Shown here in pieces: positions 6,536 to 16,895 of a DNA stretch of 64,000 bases. A program made the translations under genes and the position numbers. The first letter of the stretch is position 1. Every line of letters begins with the position of its first letter. The stretch is from NCBI RefSeq assembly GCF_015220045.1, contig NZ_JADBGB010000001.1:3228023-3292022 (forward strand). Reading direction: 5' to 3'. The notes under the pieces were generated by a model. It was not told where the DNA came from, made no database searches, and saw only the letters and a program-made list of their open reading frames with translations. The stretch comes from Marivivens aquimaris. GTDB taxonomy: Bacteria > Pseudomonadota > Alphaproteobacteria > Rhodobacterales > Rhodobacteraceae.

Positions 6536-9500
6536 TTATGCCTGAAGGCTGCGGACGTTGATGTCGCCTTCCTTGCGGGCGACCATCGCCTGCGCCGCTG
6601 CGTTGGCGCCTGCTGCCGTGGTGAAGTACGGCAGCTTGTCGTAGAGCGCGACCGAGCGGATTTCGCGGCTGTCGTTGACGGCCTGTGCGCCCTCGGTGGT
6701 GTTGAACACCAGCTGGACCTGACCGTCTTTCAGCAGATCGACGATGGTACGACCACCCTCGTAGACCTTGTTGACGATCTCGCATTCGACACCGTTCTCC
6801 GTCAGCCAGCTTGCGGTGCCGCGGGTCGCGAGGATGCCGAAGCCGAGCTCTTTGACGATCTTGGCAGCGCTCAGCATCTCGTCGCCCTTATCGCCATCAC
6901 GGATGGAGATGAAGACGTTGCCCTCTTCGGGCAGGTGAGTGCCAGCGCCCAGCTGTGCCTTGAGGAAGGCGCGGGCGAAGGAACGGTCCCAGCCCATGAC
7001 TTCGCCGGTCGAACGCATTTCCGGGCCGAGGATGGTATCGACACCCGGGAAGCGGGCGAACGGCAGGACGGCTTCCTTGACCGAGAACCACGGGGTGTTC
7101 GGGTCGGCCAGTTCGAACGGGTCGCCCTGTTCGATGGTTGCCATCGGGTCCATGTCGGCCGGATAGGGCGCGCGCTTGGGGAAGTTCGACATCGGCTCGC
7201 CAGCCATCAGACGGGCAGCGATCGACGCGATAGCCGAGTCCGTTGCCTTGGCGACGAACGGGACGGTACGCGATGCGCGCGGGTTGACCTCGATCAGGTA
7301 GACGTCGCCGTCCTTGACCGCGAACTGTACGTTCATCAGGCCCTTCACCTGCAGCGAAAGCGCGAGGGCTTCGGTCTGGCGGCGGATCTCTTCGATGATG
7401 TCCTGCGGCAGGGTGTGCGGCGGCAGACAGCAAGCGGAGTCGCCCGAGTGGACGCCTGCTTCTTCGATGTGCTGCATGATGCCGGTCACGTGGACGGTTT
7501 CACCGTCGCAAAGCGCATCGACGTCAACCTCGGTCGCACCCGACAGGTAGCTGTCGAGCAGGACCGGGCTGTCGCCCGACACCACAACGGCTTCGCGGAT
7601 GTAGCGGTCGAGTTGTGCCTGATCGCGGACGATTTCCATTGCGCGGCCACCCAGAACGTAGGACGGGCGGATGACCAGCGGGTAGCCGATGTCCTTGGCG
7701 ATTTCCATCGCTTCGGCGTCGGAATGCGCGATGCCGTTGTGCGGCTGCTTGAGGCCGAGGCGGTTGACCAGATCCTGGAAACGCTCGCGGTCTTCGGCAA
7801 GGTCGATCGCGTCCGGCGAGGTGCCGAGGATCGGGATGCCAGCTTCGTCCAGCGCATTCGCCAGCTTCAGCGGGGTCTGGCCACCGAACTGGACGATCAC
7901 ACCGTGCAGGGTGCCGTTTTCCTGTTCGACTCGCAGGATTTCCATCACGTGTTCGAAGGTCAGCGGCTCGAAGTACAGACGGTCCGAGGTGTCGTAGTCG
8001 GTCGACACGGTCTCGGGGTTGCAGTTGATCATGATGGTTTCGTAACCCTGATCGGTCAGAGCGAAACATGCATGGCAGCAGCAGTAGTCGAATTCGATAC
8101 CCTGACCGATACGGTTCGGGCCACCGCCGAGGATGACGACCTTTTTGCGGTCGGTCGGGCGGCTTTCGCATTCCACGTCGCCCATCGCGGGGGCTTCGTA
8201 GGTCGAATACATGTAGGGGGTTTGCGCTTCGAATTCGGCGGCACAGGTGTCGATGCGCTTGAAGACGGCTTTGACGCCGAGGTTCTGGCGCGCACGGCGC
8301 ACGTTGCCTTCGTCGCGGCCTGTCAGCTTGGCGAGGCGGGCATCGGTGAAGCCCATCATCTTGACGCGGCGCAGGCCCTTTTCGTCGACTGGCAGGCCGT
8401 TCTTGCGAATGACTTCTTCGGCGTCGACGATTTCACGGATGCGGTCGAGGAACCACGGATCGAACGAGGTGATCGCGATGATCTCGTCGTTGGTAAAGCC
8501 GTGACGCATCGCCTGAGCGATGGTGCGCAGACGATCGGGGGTCGCTTTGGACAGGGCAGCCGAAACAGCGGCTTTATCCGGTGCACCCGGAATGTCGACT
8601 TCGTCAAAGCCGGTCAGACCAGTTTCGAGCGAGGCGAGGGCCTTCTGCATCGACTCGTGGAAGGTGCGGCCAATGGCCATCGCTTCGCCGACCGACTTCA
8701 TCGCGGTGGTGAGGTACGGTTCGGAGCCTGCGAATTTCTCGAATGCGAAGCGCGGGATCTTGGTGACGACATAGTCGATGGTCGGCTCGAACGAAGCCGG
8801 GGTGACCTTGGTGATGTCGTTGTCCAGTTCGTCGAGGGTGTAGCCGACAGCCAGCTTCGCCGCGATTTTCGCAATCGGGAAACCGGTCGCCTTCGAGGCC
8901 AACGCCGACGAACGCGATACGCGCGGGTTCATTTCGATCACGACCATACGGCCGTCTTTCGGGTTTACGGCCCACTGGACGTTCGAACCGCCGGTTTCAA
9001 CGCCGATCTCGCGCAGAACCGCGATCGAGGCGGAGCGCATGATCTGGTATTCTTTGTCGGTCAGCGTCAGTGCCGGAGCAACGGTGATCGAGTCGCCGGT
9101 GTGAACGCCCATCGGGTCCACGTTTTCGATCGAACAGACGATGATGGCGTTGTCTGCTTTGTCGCGGACAACTTCCATTTCGTATTCTTTCCAGCCGAGC
9201 AGCGATTCATCGACGAGGATCTGGCCCACCGGCGATGCGTCCATGCCCGAGCGGCAGTAGTATTCGTATTCTTCGCGGTTATACGCGACACCGCCGCCCG
9301 TGCCGCCGAGCGTGAAGGCGGGGCGGATAATGGCCGGAAGGCCGATTTCTTCGAGGGCGTCCATCGCGAGTGCGAGGCCGGCCTTGAGGTCTTTCTTGCC
9401 TTTGGCGTCGGTCGGCGCGGTGACGATGGTGGCCTTCGGGTTTTCGATGCCGAGGCGGTCCATCGCTTCGCGGAACAGTTTGCGGTCTTCCGCCATTTCG

Positions 9501-9868
9501 ATGGCGTCGCGCTTTGCACCGATCATCTCGACGCCGAGGCGGTCGAGCACGCCCATGTCGGCAAGTGCCAGCGCGGTGTTCAGGCCGGTCTGGCCGCCCA
9601 TGGTCGGCAGCAGCGCGTCGGGGCGCTCTTTCTCGATGATCTTGGCAACGACTTCGGGCGTGATCGGCTCGATGTAGGTCGCGTCGGCCAGACCGGGGTC
9701 GGTCATGATCGTCGCGGGGTTCGAGTTCACGAGGATGACGCGGTAGCCTTCTTCACGAAGGGCTTTACACGCTTGGGCACCCGAATAGTCGAATTCGCAG
9801 GCCTGACCAATGATAATGGGCCCCGCCCCGATGATCATGATCGACTTGATGTCGGTTCTCTTCGGCAT
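6536..9868 (-). CDS. carB: Carbamoyl-phosphate synthase large subunit
   Basis: This subunit makes carbamoyl phosphate from bicarbonate, ammonia (delivered by CarA from glutamine) and two ATP, for arginine and pyrimidine synthesis. The 1110-residue protein has two homologous ATP-grasp halves. The first starts at [19 protein letters not shown] (about residue 12), the second at [19 protein letters not shown] (about 560). A C-terminal methylglyoxal-synthase-like allosteric domain covers about the last 140 residues ([13 protein letters not shown]...). The start at 9868 ([13 protein letters not shown]) agrees with the family. carA is not in the window, so the two subunits are encoded separately; argF, which uses the product, lies about 18 kb away. 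Confidence 0.97.
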   Translation of the reverse strand: MPKRTDIKSIMIIGAGPIIIGQACEFDYSGAQACKALREEGYRVILVNSNPATIMTDPGLADATYIEPITPEVVAKIIEKERPDALLPTMGGQTGLNTALALADMGVLDRLGVEMIGAKRDAIEMAEDRKLFREAMDRLGIENPKATIVTAPTDAKGKKDLKAGLALAMDALEEIGLPAIIRPAFTLGGTGGGVAYNREEYEYYCRSGMDASPVGQILVDESLLGWKEYEMEVVRDKADNAIIVCSIENVDPMGVHTGDSITVAPALTLTDKEYQIMRSASIAVLREIGVETGGSNVQWAVNPKDGRMVVIEMNPRVSRSSALASKATGFPIAKIAAKLAVGYTLDELDNDITKVTPASFEPTIDYVVTKIPRFAFEKFAGSEPYLTTAMKSVGEAMAIGRTFHESMQKALASLETGLTGFDEVDIPGAPDKAAVSAALSKATPDRLRTIAQAMRHGFTNDEIIAITSFDPWFLDRIREIVDAEEVIRKNGLPVDEKGLRRVKMMGFTDARLAKLTGRDEGNVRRARQNLGVKAVFKRIDTCAAEFEAQTPYMYSTYEAPAMGDVECESRPTDRKKVVILGGGPNRIGQGIEFDYCCCHACFALTDQGYETIMINCNPETVSTDYDTSDRLYFEPLTFEHVMEILRVEQENGTLHGVIVQFGGQTPLKLANALDEAGIPILGTSPDAIDLAEDRERFQDLVNRLGLKQPHNGIAHSDAEAMEIAKDIGYPLVIRPSYVLGGRAMEIVRDQAQLDRYIREAVVVSGDSPVLLDSYLSGATEVDVDALCDGETVHVTGIMQHIEEAGVHSGDSACCLPPHTLPQDIIEEIRRQTEALALSLQVKGLMNVQFAVKDGDVYLIEVNPRASRTVPFVAKATDSAIASIAARLMAGEPMSNFPKRAPYPADMDPMATIEQGDPFELADPNTPWFSVKEAVLPFARFPGVDTILGPEMRSTGEVMGWDRSFARAFLKAQLGAGTHLPEEGNVFISIRDGDKGDEMLSAAKIVKELGFGILATRGTASWLTENGVECEIVNKVYEGGRTIVDLLKDGQVQLVFNTTEGAQAVNDSREIRSVALYDKLPYFTTAAGANAAAQAMVARKEGDINVRSLQA

Positions 9869-10042
9869 AGGATCCTCATTTTTTCTGGCAGCGTACGTTG
9901 GGGCAGGCAGCACCCAAATTGTTGGGCGTTATAGACAGTACGAAGCAAGGTGCAAGAGGATCGAAACGGGAATCTGACATGTCGCTTTTGCTCTGTTCCC
10001 CGATTGTCTGCTGTTCTATCCGTTCGCTAACGCAAGCAACAG

Positions 10043-11161
10043 GTGCTCAACGTGTGGATTCAGTTTGATCGTGGACCAGATGGCGCTCCGGCAGCCTTTG
10101 ATTCTCCGCGAAAAACCATCGAAGCCCATACACCGGACGAGGTTCCGGCTGCTCTTGATGCGCTGGCTGATGTCGATGGCTGGCTGGCCGGTTATTGCTC
10201 TTACGAGCTTGGTTATGCGCTAGAGCCGAAATTACTTCCCCTGATGCCCGAAGGTCGCAAACTGCCGCTTTTGCGGTTCGGCGTTTATGATTCTCCGATT
10301 GAGGGGAGGGCGTTCGAAGGGCAGGGGCATCTGGCCGACATCACGCCCGTCTGGAGCGCAGAGGACCACGCCGCCGCCATATCAAAAGTGCGCGACTATA
10401 TCGGTGCGGGCGACATCTATCAGGCCAATCTGACCTTTCCGATTAATGCTAAGGCATTGGGGACGCCCGAGGGGCTTTATCATTCGCTGATGCAGCGGCA
10501 GGCGGTCGGGCACGGTGCGCTGGTGCTTCAGGATGACTGCCCTGCGATCCTTTCGCGCTCGCCCGAACTGTTCTTCCGCACGGACGGCGGGATGATCGAA
10601 ACGGTCCCGATGAAGGGCACACAGCCGCGCGGCGCAACGCCGGAAGAAGACGCGGCCATCGTCGAATGGCTGCACAACGATGAAAAGAACCGCGCTGAAA
10701 ACCTGATGATCGTCGACCTGCTGCGCAACGATATTAGCCGCGTCAGCAAACCGGGGTCGGTGCATGTCCCCGACCTGTTCCGCGTGAATACCTTTGCCAC
10801 CGTTCACCAGATGGTCAGCCGCGTGAAGGCCGAGCTGATGCCGGACATGGGGCTCGCCGATATCCTGCGGGCGCTGTTCCCGTGCGGGTCGATTACAGGC
10901 GCGCCCAAGGTCCGCGCGATGGAGATTATCCACGAACTCGAAGTCGGCGCGCGCGATATATATTGCGGCACCATTGGATGGTGGGCGCCTGACGGGCGGT
11001 CGGAATTCAACGTGGCGATCCGCACTGTCATGTTGGACGGCCAGCAGGCCAAGCTAAATGTAGGAGGCGGTGTCGTCTGGGACTCCACCGCTGCATCCGA
11101 ATACGAGGAAGCCCTATGGAAAGCCCGCTTCGCGGAACTGCCCCCGATGACTGCCGACTGA
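10043..11161 (+). CDS. pabB: Aminodeoxychorismate synthase component I
   Basis: This enzyme converts chorismate and ammonia to 4-amino-4-deoxychorismate, the first step of p-aminobenzoate (folate) synthesis. The 372-residue protein carries the chorismate-binding domain with its characteristic segments: YIGAGDIYQANLTF, the VPMKGTQPRG motif containing the catalytic Lys, and the FPCGSITGAPKVRAMEII and GTIGWWAPDG stretches. It is shorter than E. coli PabB because the N-terminal part is reduced, as is usual in alphaproteobacteria. The GTG start at 10043 has only a weak ribosome site. It overlaps pabC by 46 bp. No glutaminase gene (pabA) is adjacent; TrpG may serve both pathways. Confidence 0.92.
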   Translation: MLNVWIQFDRGPDGAPAAFDSPRKTIEAHTPDEVPAALDALADVDGWLAGYCSYELGYALEPKLLPLMPEGRKLPLLRFGVYDSPIEGRAFEGQGHLADITPVWSAEDHAAAISKVRDYIGAGDIYQANLTFPINAKALGTPEGLYHSLMQRQAVGHGALVLQDDCPAILSRSPELFFRTDGGMIETVPMKGTQPRGATPEEDAAIVEWLHNDEKNRAENLMIVDLLRNDISRVSKPGSVHVPDLFRVNTFATVHQMVSRVKAELMPDMGLADILRALFPCGSITGAPKVRAMEIIHELEVGARDIYCGTIGWWAPDGRSEFNVAIRTVMLDGQQAKLNVGGGVVWDSTAASEYEEALWKARFAELPPMTAD

Positions 11162-11754
11162 TCGAAACGATGGGGCGCGATGGCGATGCCGTCCGCTATC
11201 TGCCGTTCCACCTCGACCGTATGGCAGCGGGAGCCGAGGCGCTGGGGTATCCCTTCAACCGCGCACTGGCCGAAGAACTGCTGTCCGAGCTTCCCGAAGG
11301 TGGGCGTATCCGCATGACGCTTGGCGCTGAGGGCGATCTGTCCGTCACCGGCGGGCACCTCGATCCCAACCCCGCCCAATGGCGCGTCATGATCGCGGCG
11401 GAGCGGCTGCAATCGGACGATCCGTGGCTGCGGGTGAAATCGACGAACCGTGCGCTTTACACCCGCCTGCGCGAAGTGCTGCCCGAAGGCGTCGACGAAT
11501 ACCTCTGCCTCAATGAAAAGGACGAGGTGTGCGAGGGCACGATCACCAATATCTTCATCACCACCGCCGAGGGTGAGCGCCTCACGCCGCCCGTTTCCAG
11601 TGGTCTACTTCCAGGGGTGCTGCGTCGGCATCTGCTCGAAACCGGGTACGAGGAGCGGGTTCTGCACCTCTCCGACCTCGTCGAAGCGCGCGAAATCCAC
11701 TTCGGGAACGCTTTACGTGGCTTGATTCCCGCGGTTCTGCTGCCCGTCGCTTGA
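11116..11754 (+). CDS. pabC: Aminodeoxychorismate lyase
   Basis: This PLP enzyme of fold type IV splits aminodeoxychorismate into p-aminobenzoate and pyruvate. In the 212-residue protein, K108 in LRVKSTNRALY is the expected Schiff-base lysine. The Glu of NEKDEVCEGTITNIF (E140) is the residue that binds the PLP ring nitrogen. It is shorter than E. coli PabC (269), mainly at the N-terminus, where the usual start of the fold (a G...T segment) is compressed to MESPLRGTAPDDCRLIETM. The 46-bp overlap with pabB in a different frame means the pair must be co-expressed. Confidence 0.88.
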   Translation: MESPLRGTAPDDCRLIETMGRDGDAVRYLPFHLDRMAAGAEALGYPFNRALAEELLSELPEGGRIRMTLGAEGDLSVTGGHLDPNPAQWRVMIAAERLQSDDPWLRVKSTNRALYTRLREVLPEGVDEYLCLNEKDEVCEGTITNIFITTAEGERLTPPVSSGLLPGVLRRHLLETGYEERVLHLSDLVEAREIHFGNALRGLIPAVLLPVA

Positions 11755-11814
11755 CATCGGGCGTTCAACCCTGTGTATCGGCGCGGAACCCCCGTAACCC
11801 AAGGGATACAAGAT

Positions 11815-13599
11815 ATGCACGCCTACCGCTCCCATACCTGCGCGCAACTGACCAAAGATAACGTCGGCGAAACCGTTCGCCTGTCCGGCTGGGTCCACCG
11901 CGTGCGTGACCACGGTGGTATCCTGTTCATCGACCTTCGCGACACCTATGGCGTGACCCAGGTTCTGTGCGACCCCGACTCGGCTGCGTTTGCTGACGTC
12001 GAAAAGGTCCGCTCGGAATGGTGTATCCGCATCGACGGCGAAGTGAAGGCCCGCGACCCCGAACTGGTGAACCCGAAGCTCCCGACCGGTGAGATCGAGG
12101 TTTTCGTTCGTGACATCGAAGTCCTCGGCGCTGCCAAGGAACTGCCGCTGATGGTCTTCGGCGATCAGGAATACCCCGAAGAAACCCGTCTGAAGTACCG
12201 CTACCTCGATCTGCGCCGCGACGTGATGCAGGAAAGCATGAAGATGCGTTCGGACGTCGTTCGTTCGATGCGTACCCGCATGTGGGACAACGGATTCCGC
12301 GAATTCCAGACCCCGATCATCACCGCGTCCTCGCCCGAAGGCGCCCGCGACTTCCTCGTGCCGTCGCGTCTGCACCCGGGCAAGTTCTACGCGCTGCCGC
12401 AGGCTCCGCAGCAGTTCAAGCAGCTGATCATGGTGTCGGGCTACGACAAGTACTTCCAGATCGCACCGTGCTTCCGCGATGAAGACCCGCGTGCCGACCG
12501 TTCGCCGACCGACTTCTACCAGCTCGACATGGAAATGTCGTTCGTCACCCAGCAGGACGTCTTCGACACCATCTCGCCGGTTCTGGCGGGTGTCTTCGAA
12601 GAGTTCGGTGGTGGCCGCAAGGTCGACGCGCCGAACGAATGGCCGCAGATTTCGTACCGCGACGCCGCGCTGTGGTACGGTACCGATAAGCCGGACCTGC
12701 GCAACCCGATCAAGATGCAGGTCGTATCCGAGCACTTCGCTGGTTCGGGCTTTGCCATCTTCGCAAAACTGCTGGAGCAGGAAGGCACCGAGATCCGCGC
12801 GATTCCGGCTCCGACCGGCGGCAGCCGTAAGTTCTGTGACCGCATGAACGCCTTTGCCCAGAAAGAGGGCCTGCCGGGCATGGGTTACATCTTCTGGCGC
12901 GAAACCGACGGCCAGATGGAAGCCGCGGGTCCGCTTGCCAAGAACATCGGCCCCGAGCGCACCGAAGCCATTCGTCAGCAACTCGGCCTCGGCGTCGGCG
13001 ATGCTGCGTTCTTCCTCGGCGGTAAGCCCGCGACGTTCGAAAAGGTCGCTGGCAAGGCGCGCACTGTCATCGGCGACGAGCTTGGCCTGACCGAGACCGA
13101 CCGTTTCGCTTTCGCTTGGATCGTGGACTTCCCGATCTACGAAAAGGACGAAGAGACCGGCGCTATCGACTTCGAACACAACCCGTTCTCGATGCCGCAG
13201 GGCGGTATGGACGCGCTGCTCGGCGATCCGCTTGAGGTCAAAGGCTACCAGTACGACCTCGCATGTAACGGCTACGAGCTGGTTTCGGGCGCGATCCGTA
13301 ACCACAAGCCGGAAATCATGATCAAGGCCTTCGAACTGGCCGGTTACGGCGAGGAAGAAGTGAAGAACCGCTTCGGCGCGCTGTTCAACGCATTCCATTA
13401 CGGCGCTCCGCCGCACGGTGGCTGCGCTGCGGGCATCGACCGTATCGTGATGCTGCTGGCCGACCAGTCGAACATCCGCGAAGTCATGATGTTCCCGATG
13501 AACCAGCGTGCGGAAGACCTGATGATGAACGCGCCGAGCGACCCGAGCAACGAACAGCTCCGCGAACTCAGCCTTCGCGTCATCCCGCAGGACGACTGA
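11815..13599 (+). CDS. aspS: Aspartyl-tRNA synthetase
   Basis: This 594-residue class IIb synthetase charges tRNA-Asp. It has an N-terminal OB-fold anticodon domain (about 1-110, [19 protein letters not shown]). The catalytic core includes motif 2 ([25 protein letters not shown]). A bacterial GAD insertion domain lies in the middle, and motif 3 is at the end ([20 protein letters not shown]). Alphaproteobacteria often lack AsnRS and use a non-discriminating AspRS together with GatCAB; whether that is so here cannot be told from this window. ATG 11815 is preceded by AAGGGA; the frame's earlier start at 11773 is unlikely. Confidence 0.97.
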   Translation: MHAYRSHTCAQLTKDNVGETVRLSGWVHRVRDHGGILFIDLRDTYGVTQVLCDPDSAAFADVEKVRSEWCIRIDGEVKARDPELVNPKLPTGEIEVFVRDIEVLGAAKELPLMVFGDQEYPEETRLKYRYLDLRRDVMQESMKMRSDVVRSMRTRMWDNGFREFQTPIITASSPEGARDFLVPSRLHPGKFYALPQAPQQFKQLIMVSGYDKYFQIAPCFRDEDPRADRSPTDFYQLDMEMSFVTQQDVFDTISPVLAGVFEEFGGGRKVDAPNEWPQISYRDAALWYGTDKPDLRNPIKMQVVSEHFAGSGFAIFAKLLEQEGTEIRAIPAPTGGSRKFCDRMNAFAQKEGLPGMGYIFWRETDGQMEAAGPLAKNIGPERTEAIRQQLGLGVGDAAFFLGGKPATFEKVAGKARTVIGDELGLTETDRFAFAWIVDFPIYEKDEETGAIDFEHNPFSMPQGGMDALLGDPLEVKGYQYDLACNGYELVSGAIRNHKPEIMIKAFELAGYGEEEVKNRFGALFNAFHYGAPPHGGCAAGIDRIVMLLADQSNIREVMMFPMNQRAEDLMMNAPSDPSNEQLRELSLRVIPQDD

Positions 13600-13607
13600 T
13601 CCAAATG

Positions 13608-13641
13608 AAAAGGCCGGAGCAATGCTCCGGCCTTTGTTTTT
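13608..13641. terminator. Bidirectional terminator between aspS and the hemerythrin gene
   Basis: Perfect 12-bp stem, AAAGGCCGGAGC (13609-13620) with GCTCCGGCCTTT (13624-13635), 3-nt loop. It is followed by GTTTTTA on the plus strand and by a weaker TTTCATTTGG on the minus strand. It serves the two convergent genes. Confidence 0.85.
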
Positions 13642-13653
13642 ACAGTGCGTCGA

Positions 13654-14127
13654 TCAGTCTTCGAGGTGATCTTCGCGCTTCTTGTCCACGAGCTTGAGTT
13701 CCTTTTCCTTGCGGGTGCGGAACTTCTCGCCGTAGCCCTTCAGTTCGCTGTCAGGAATGACCTCTTTGGCGCGGGAGAAGATGTCCTCTTCTTCCTCTTC
13801 CATGTGGTGTTCGTAGTCATGCTTGAGCTGCTTGAACTTGGTCAGCCACGCGGAGGACGACATGTCCATCTCTTGCAGCTCTTCCATCAGGTCGTCCATC
13901 TCGGCGTGTTCTTCCACCGAGTGGCGCGCGGAATCTTGACCCCAGGTTTTCGACATCAGCGGCGAGTAGAAGGTCTCTTCCTCCGCAGCGGCGTGGGATT
14001 TCACATCGTAGAAAAACTCTTTCCACGCGGTCTGGCGCTCTTCACTGTCGCCGGTTGTTGCGGCGATTTTGTCGAGCAGTTCGCGGTGGCGCGCGTGGTC
14101 GGCTTTGATCTCTTCATAAATAGACAT
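13654..14127 (-). CDS. Hemerythrin HHE domain protein
   Basis: This soluble all-helical 157-residue protein has the ligands of a di-iron HHE site: DHARHRELL near residue 13, KSHAAAEEETFY around 45-55, HSVEEHAEMDDL around 70-80 and HDYEHHMEEEEEDIF around 105-115. Such proteins bind O2, NO or iron, or protect against nitrosative stress; which applies here cannot be told. The C-terminal 40 residues are highly charged. The ATG at 14127 follows GGGTGA on the minus strand; a GTG at 14136 is possible. It stands alone between the aspS terminator and a small membrane gene. Confidence 0.85.
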   Translation of the reverse strand: MSIYEEIKADHARHRELLDKIAATTGDSEERQTAWKEFFYDVKSHAAAEEETFYSPLMSKTWGQDSARHSVEEHAEMDDLMEELQEMDMSSSAWLTKFKQLKHDYEHHMEEEEEDIFSRAKEVIPDSELKGYGEKFRTRKEKELKLVDKKREDHLED

Positions 14128-14212
14128 GGTAATCACCCAGACAAATGTTTGTTGCTGGGTAAAGCGTCACCGCTGCCTCAAGGTTCCGTGAAATCTGGGC
14201 TCCGGCCGGTTG

Positions 14213-14392
14213 TCAGTAGTCCGTGATGTTTGTCGCGTGCAGGTCTTCGACCGCGTTAATCGTATCGCGGCCCGCGCCGACGAAAGCCGCAACGGCGACC
14301 ATCAGCATCACCATGCCAACGCCAAGGACGATCATATCTACCAATTCAAATGAGCGGTCGTTTTCCGGAACCGACTCGATAACTTTTACCAT
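14213..14392 (-). CDS. Small single-pass membrane protein, unknown function
   Basis: This 59-residue protein has one clear membrane helix (about residues 18-40, LVDMIVLGVGMVMLMVAVAAFVGAG) between a charged N-terminus (MVKVIESVPENDRSFE) and a short C-tail with an NxxY-like end. I do not recognise a family. I trust it moderately because of the well-formed helix and because the ATG at 14392 is preceded on the minus strand by AAAGGCGAAA. The open frame could extend upstream to 14446. It stands alone. Confidence 0.55.
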   Translation of the reverse strand: MVKVIESVPENDRSFELVDMIVLGVGMVMLMVAVAAFVGAGRDTINAVEDLHATNITDY

Positions 14393-14556
14393 GTTTTCGC
14401 CTTTGCCTTTGGGGCTGCGCTTCGTTCCAACGGTTCTGACGGTCAAAGAAGGCGAGAATGAGCCGTCTTGGGGGAGATTTGGGCTCGTTTACATGTTTGT
14501 GATCACCCAAATCTGGCCGGTGTCACCAGTGCGGGCACAATCGCTGGAAGGTTTTC

Positions 14557-15282
14557 TCATTGGTCACAAAGCCAGTCCTTTGCTTCGAGCCTGTTTTTGA
14601 CCAGCCCTGACAGGTCGGCCAATTTCGCCTCGATGTCATTGCCTGCATGGTGCGAGCGGGCGAGAGCGTCGACTGCCTCGCCAAGGCTCAGGTCGTCCGC
14701 GCTATGCGCAACACCGCCGAGGAACTGCGTCAGGTAGCGGATCGCCACGCGGTCGTAATCGGAGGCCATGACCTCTGCCGCGTGAGCAAGATCGTCTCGG
14801 TAGGCAAGAGGGTCGGGCGCAATAACATCGTTGCGGACATGGCGCAGGTGATCTGGAGCGGTGTTGGCGGGGAGATGGCTGAGGATCATGCTCTGGAACG
14901 CGCCAAGGCTTTCTACGGGTTTGGGCAGAAACCCGTCAGCCCCAGCGATCCGCGCACGAATGTCGCCGTCGGGATCGCCGCTGGTGCCGAGCAGCACATC
15001 GACACGCGGCGTAGCACGGGCAAGGTCAGCGATCAGCGTTTCCCCGCAGCCATCGGGCAGCCCGAGGTCTACGATCACAACACCGGGGCGATAAGTTCGC
15101 AGGTGTTGCCGCGCATGTTCGAGCGTGTCCGCCCGCCTGAGCCGCGCGCCCGACCGTTGGCTCATCAGGCGCATCGCTTCGCAGGCAAAGCGGCTGTCCT
15201 CCACAAGAAGGATCGTCTGACCACGCAGGGGGTACTCCGCATTCGGCGGAATGGAATTGAGGACTGTGGCTGGCTCGGACAT
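14557..15282 (-). CDS. Orphan response regulator with uncharacterised C-terminal helical region
   Basis: In this 241-residue protein the receiver domain covers about residues 22-135, with all key residues: acidic pocket E28-D29 (LLVEDSRFA), phospho-acceptor D72 (VIVDLGLPDG), T100/S101 and K121 (FLPKP). The remaining ~105 residues are predicted helical with no recognisable DNA-binding, cyclase or HPt motif. The output is therefore unknown and may be protein-protein interaction. No histidine kinase is adjacent. The start at 15282 follows GGAGATTCCC; the frame extends to 15312. Confidence 0.82.
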   Translation of the reverse strand: MSEPATVLNSIPPNAEYPLRGQTILLVEDSRFACEAMRLMSQRSGARLRRADTLEHARQHLRTYRPGVVIVDLGLPDGCGETLIADLARATPRVDVLLGTSGDPDGDIRARIAGADGFLPKPVESLGAFQSMILSHLPANTAPDHLRHVRNDVIAPDPLAYRDDLAHAAEVMASDYDRVAIRYLTQFLGGVAHSADDLSLGEAVDALARSHHAGNDIEAKLADLSGLVKNRLEAKDWLCDQ

Positions 15283-15412
15283 GGGAATCTCCACTCTGAC
15301 CGCCACATTCAAGCGTAGGATAGTTTACAGCCGGTTAAGCCCGCGACGTTCTGCCTAGGGACTTCGAAACCTGTTGCTTGTAGAAACTGCATCGAGAGAG
15401 AGGGAGACCACC

Positions 15413-15817
15413 ATGATCGGACGATTGAACCACGTAGCCATTGCCGTGCCTGACCTTGGGGCCGCAGCGGCGCAATACCGCGATACCTTGGGCGCCAATG
15501 TCGGCGCACCGCAGGACGAGCCGGATCACGGTGTGACGGTGGTGTTCATCGAACTGCCGAACACCAAGATCGAGCTGCTGTACCCGCTGGGCGACAACTC
15601 TCCGATCAACGGGTTTCTGGAAAAGAACCCCTCGGGCGGTATCCACCACATCTGCTACGAGGTCGACGACATCATCGCGGCCCGTGACCAGCTGAAGGAA
15701 AAGGGCGCGCGCGTTCTGGGCACCGGAGAGCCGAAGATCGGCGCGCACGGCAAGCCCGTGCTGTTCCTGCATCCCAAGGACTTCAACGGGTGTCTGGTCG
15801 AGCTCGAACAGGTGTGA
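15413..15817 (+). CDS. mce: Methylmalonyl-CoA epimerase
   Basis: This enzyme interconverts (2R)- and (2S)-methylmalonyl-CoA, joining propionyl-CoA carboxylation to the mutase and the TCA cycle. The 134-residue protein is a vicinal-oxygen-chelate/glyoxalase-fold enzyme. Metal ligands fit H7 (NHVAIAVPDL), H78 or H79 (GGIHHICYEV) and E130 (GCLVELEQV); E54 lies in KIELLYPLG. Length is typical. The ATG at 15413 has AGGGAGACC upstream. It is followed by a DUF1467 gene, a common arrangement in alphaproteobacteria. Confidence 0.93.
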   Translation: MIGRLNHVAIAVPDLGAAAAQYRDTLGANVGAPQDEPDHGVTVVFIELPNTKIELLYPLGDNSPINGFLEKNPSGGIHHICYEVDDIIAARDQLKEKGARVLGTGEPKIGAHGKPVLFLHPKDFNGCLVELEQV

Positions 15818-15908
15818 CCGTCTGACTGCTTGCCCGCGTCGGTGAGGCAGGTATTTATGCGAAAAATGACGGGGCGCGGTTTGCGCCCCCTATCGAAAGG
15901 AGCGCCCC

Positions 15909-16205
15909 ATGGGCCCGACATCCGCAATCGTCCTCTTCGCCGTGATCTGGTTCATGACCTTCTTCGTCATGCTGCCGATCCGCCTGCAAACCCAAGGCGA
16001 GGTAGGTGACCATGTGGAAGGGACGCACTCCTCTGCGCCTGCGGATGGCGCGGCGCACGTCAAACGCAAGGCACTGATTACCACCGTGGTGGCTATCGTG
16101 CTGTGGGGTCTGATCGCGGGCGTTATCCTGTCGGGCGTGATTACCGTGCGCGACCTCGACTGGTTCCAGCGCATGTCGACGCCGGAAGTGTCGCTGGACA
16201 ACTGA
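15909..16205 (+). CDS. DUF1467 family membrane protein
   Basis: This 98-residue protein has two membrane helices, about residues 5-25 (AIVLFAVIWFMTFFVMLPI) and 55-80 (LITTVVAIVLWGLIAGVILSGV), joined by a short polar loop. This layout is diagnostic of the DUF1467 family. Function is unknown; the family is frequently encoded directly after mce, as here (91 bp apart). GAAAGGAGCG lies upstream of the ATG. Its stop codon abuts the stop of the convergent EI24 gene with no gap. Confidence 0.82.
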   Translation: MGPTSAIVLFAVIWFMTFFVMLPIRLQTQGEVGDHVEGTHSSAPADGAAHVKRKALITTVVAIVLWGLIAGVILSGVITVRDLDWFQRMSTPEVSLDN

Positions 16206-16895
16206 TCAGCGACGCGCCAGCCGGTGATAGAGGTGCGTGAACGTCGCCGCACCGAGGACCGGTATCAGTAAGTTCAAAAGCGGAATACTCAGCGGGACAG
16301 CCATCAGGCAGCCCGCCATCCAGATCTGCCAAGGGTTCTGCTTGCGTAGCGTTTCGGCTTCTTTGCGGCCTAGGCGGCGCGCGGCGGCGAGCTGGAAATA
16401 CTCGCGGCCCAGAAGGTAGCCGTTCAGCCCGTAGAAGATCGCGAAGGCTAGGAACGGCAGCAGCAGCGACGCCACGAGCGCCACAAGGTTGCCGACGATC
16501 AGAATGCCGAGGAAATGCAGGCCGTCCTTTGCGCCTTCCCACAGGCCCATCGGGCGGACAGGCGGCAGGCCGGGGTAGTACTTGTCCTCCACCGCTTCGG
16601 CCACGTCGTCCAAAAAGAACGACGTGATGGCCGAGGCCACGGGGATCATCAGGAACACCGACAGCACCATCATCAGCGCGAGCGAGCCAAAGGACAGCGC
16701 GCTCGACGCCCAAGTGATGTCACCAATCCACGGCAGGGACAGGGTTTCAGGGACGAAGACCTGAATGACCGTCAGGATCAGGAAATAGATCCCCGCCAGC
16801 AGCGCAAAGCTCAGGCCGACGCCTTTCAGGACCACGCGCTGGAAGCGGTGGTCCGAGAGCTGTTCGATCGCTTTGGCAAAGTCGGCAAAGATCAT
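16206..16895 (-). CDS. EI24 domain (CysZ-like) membrane protein
   Basis: This 229-residue polytopic protein has four or five membrane helices (near residues 25-50, 65-90, 125-165 and 205-225). The segment FLDDVAEAVEDKYYPGLPP is characteristic of the EI24/CysZ family. In enterobacteria CysZ imports sulfate, but most alphaproteobacterial members are only 'EI24 domain' proteins, and transport of sulfate is not demonstrated. ATG 16895 overlaps the end of the upstream nitroreductase gene by 4 bp, so the two form an operon. Confidence 0.83.
   Translation of the reverse strand: MIFADFAKAIEQLSDHRFQRVVLKGVGLSFALLAGIYFLILTVIQVFVPETLSLPWIGDITWASSALSFGSLALMMVLSVFLMIPVASAITSFFLDDVAEAVEDKYYPGLPPVRPMGLWEGAKDGLHFLGILIVGNLVALVASLLLPFLAFAIFYGLNGYLLGREYFQLAAARRLGRKEAETLRKQNPWQIWMAGCLMAVPLSIPLLNLLIPVLGAATFTHLYHRLARR

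Noticed and set aside
5453..9934. A 1493-residue open frame on the plus strand opposite carB
   Set aside because: It is antisense to an unmistakable carB, and its composition (rich in Arg, His, Val, Asp) is that of a GC-rich shadow frame. It shows no domain.
11713..13416. A 567-residue frame antisense to aspS
   Set aside because: It shadows aspS codons exactly, with no ribosome site and no recognisable motif.
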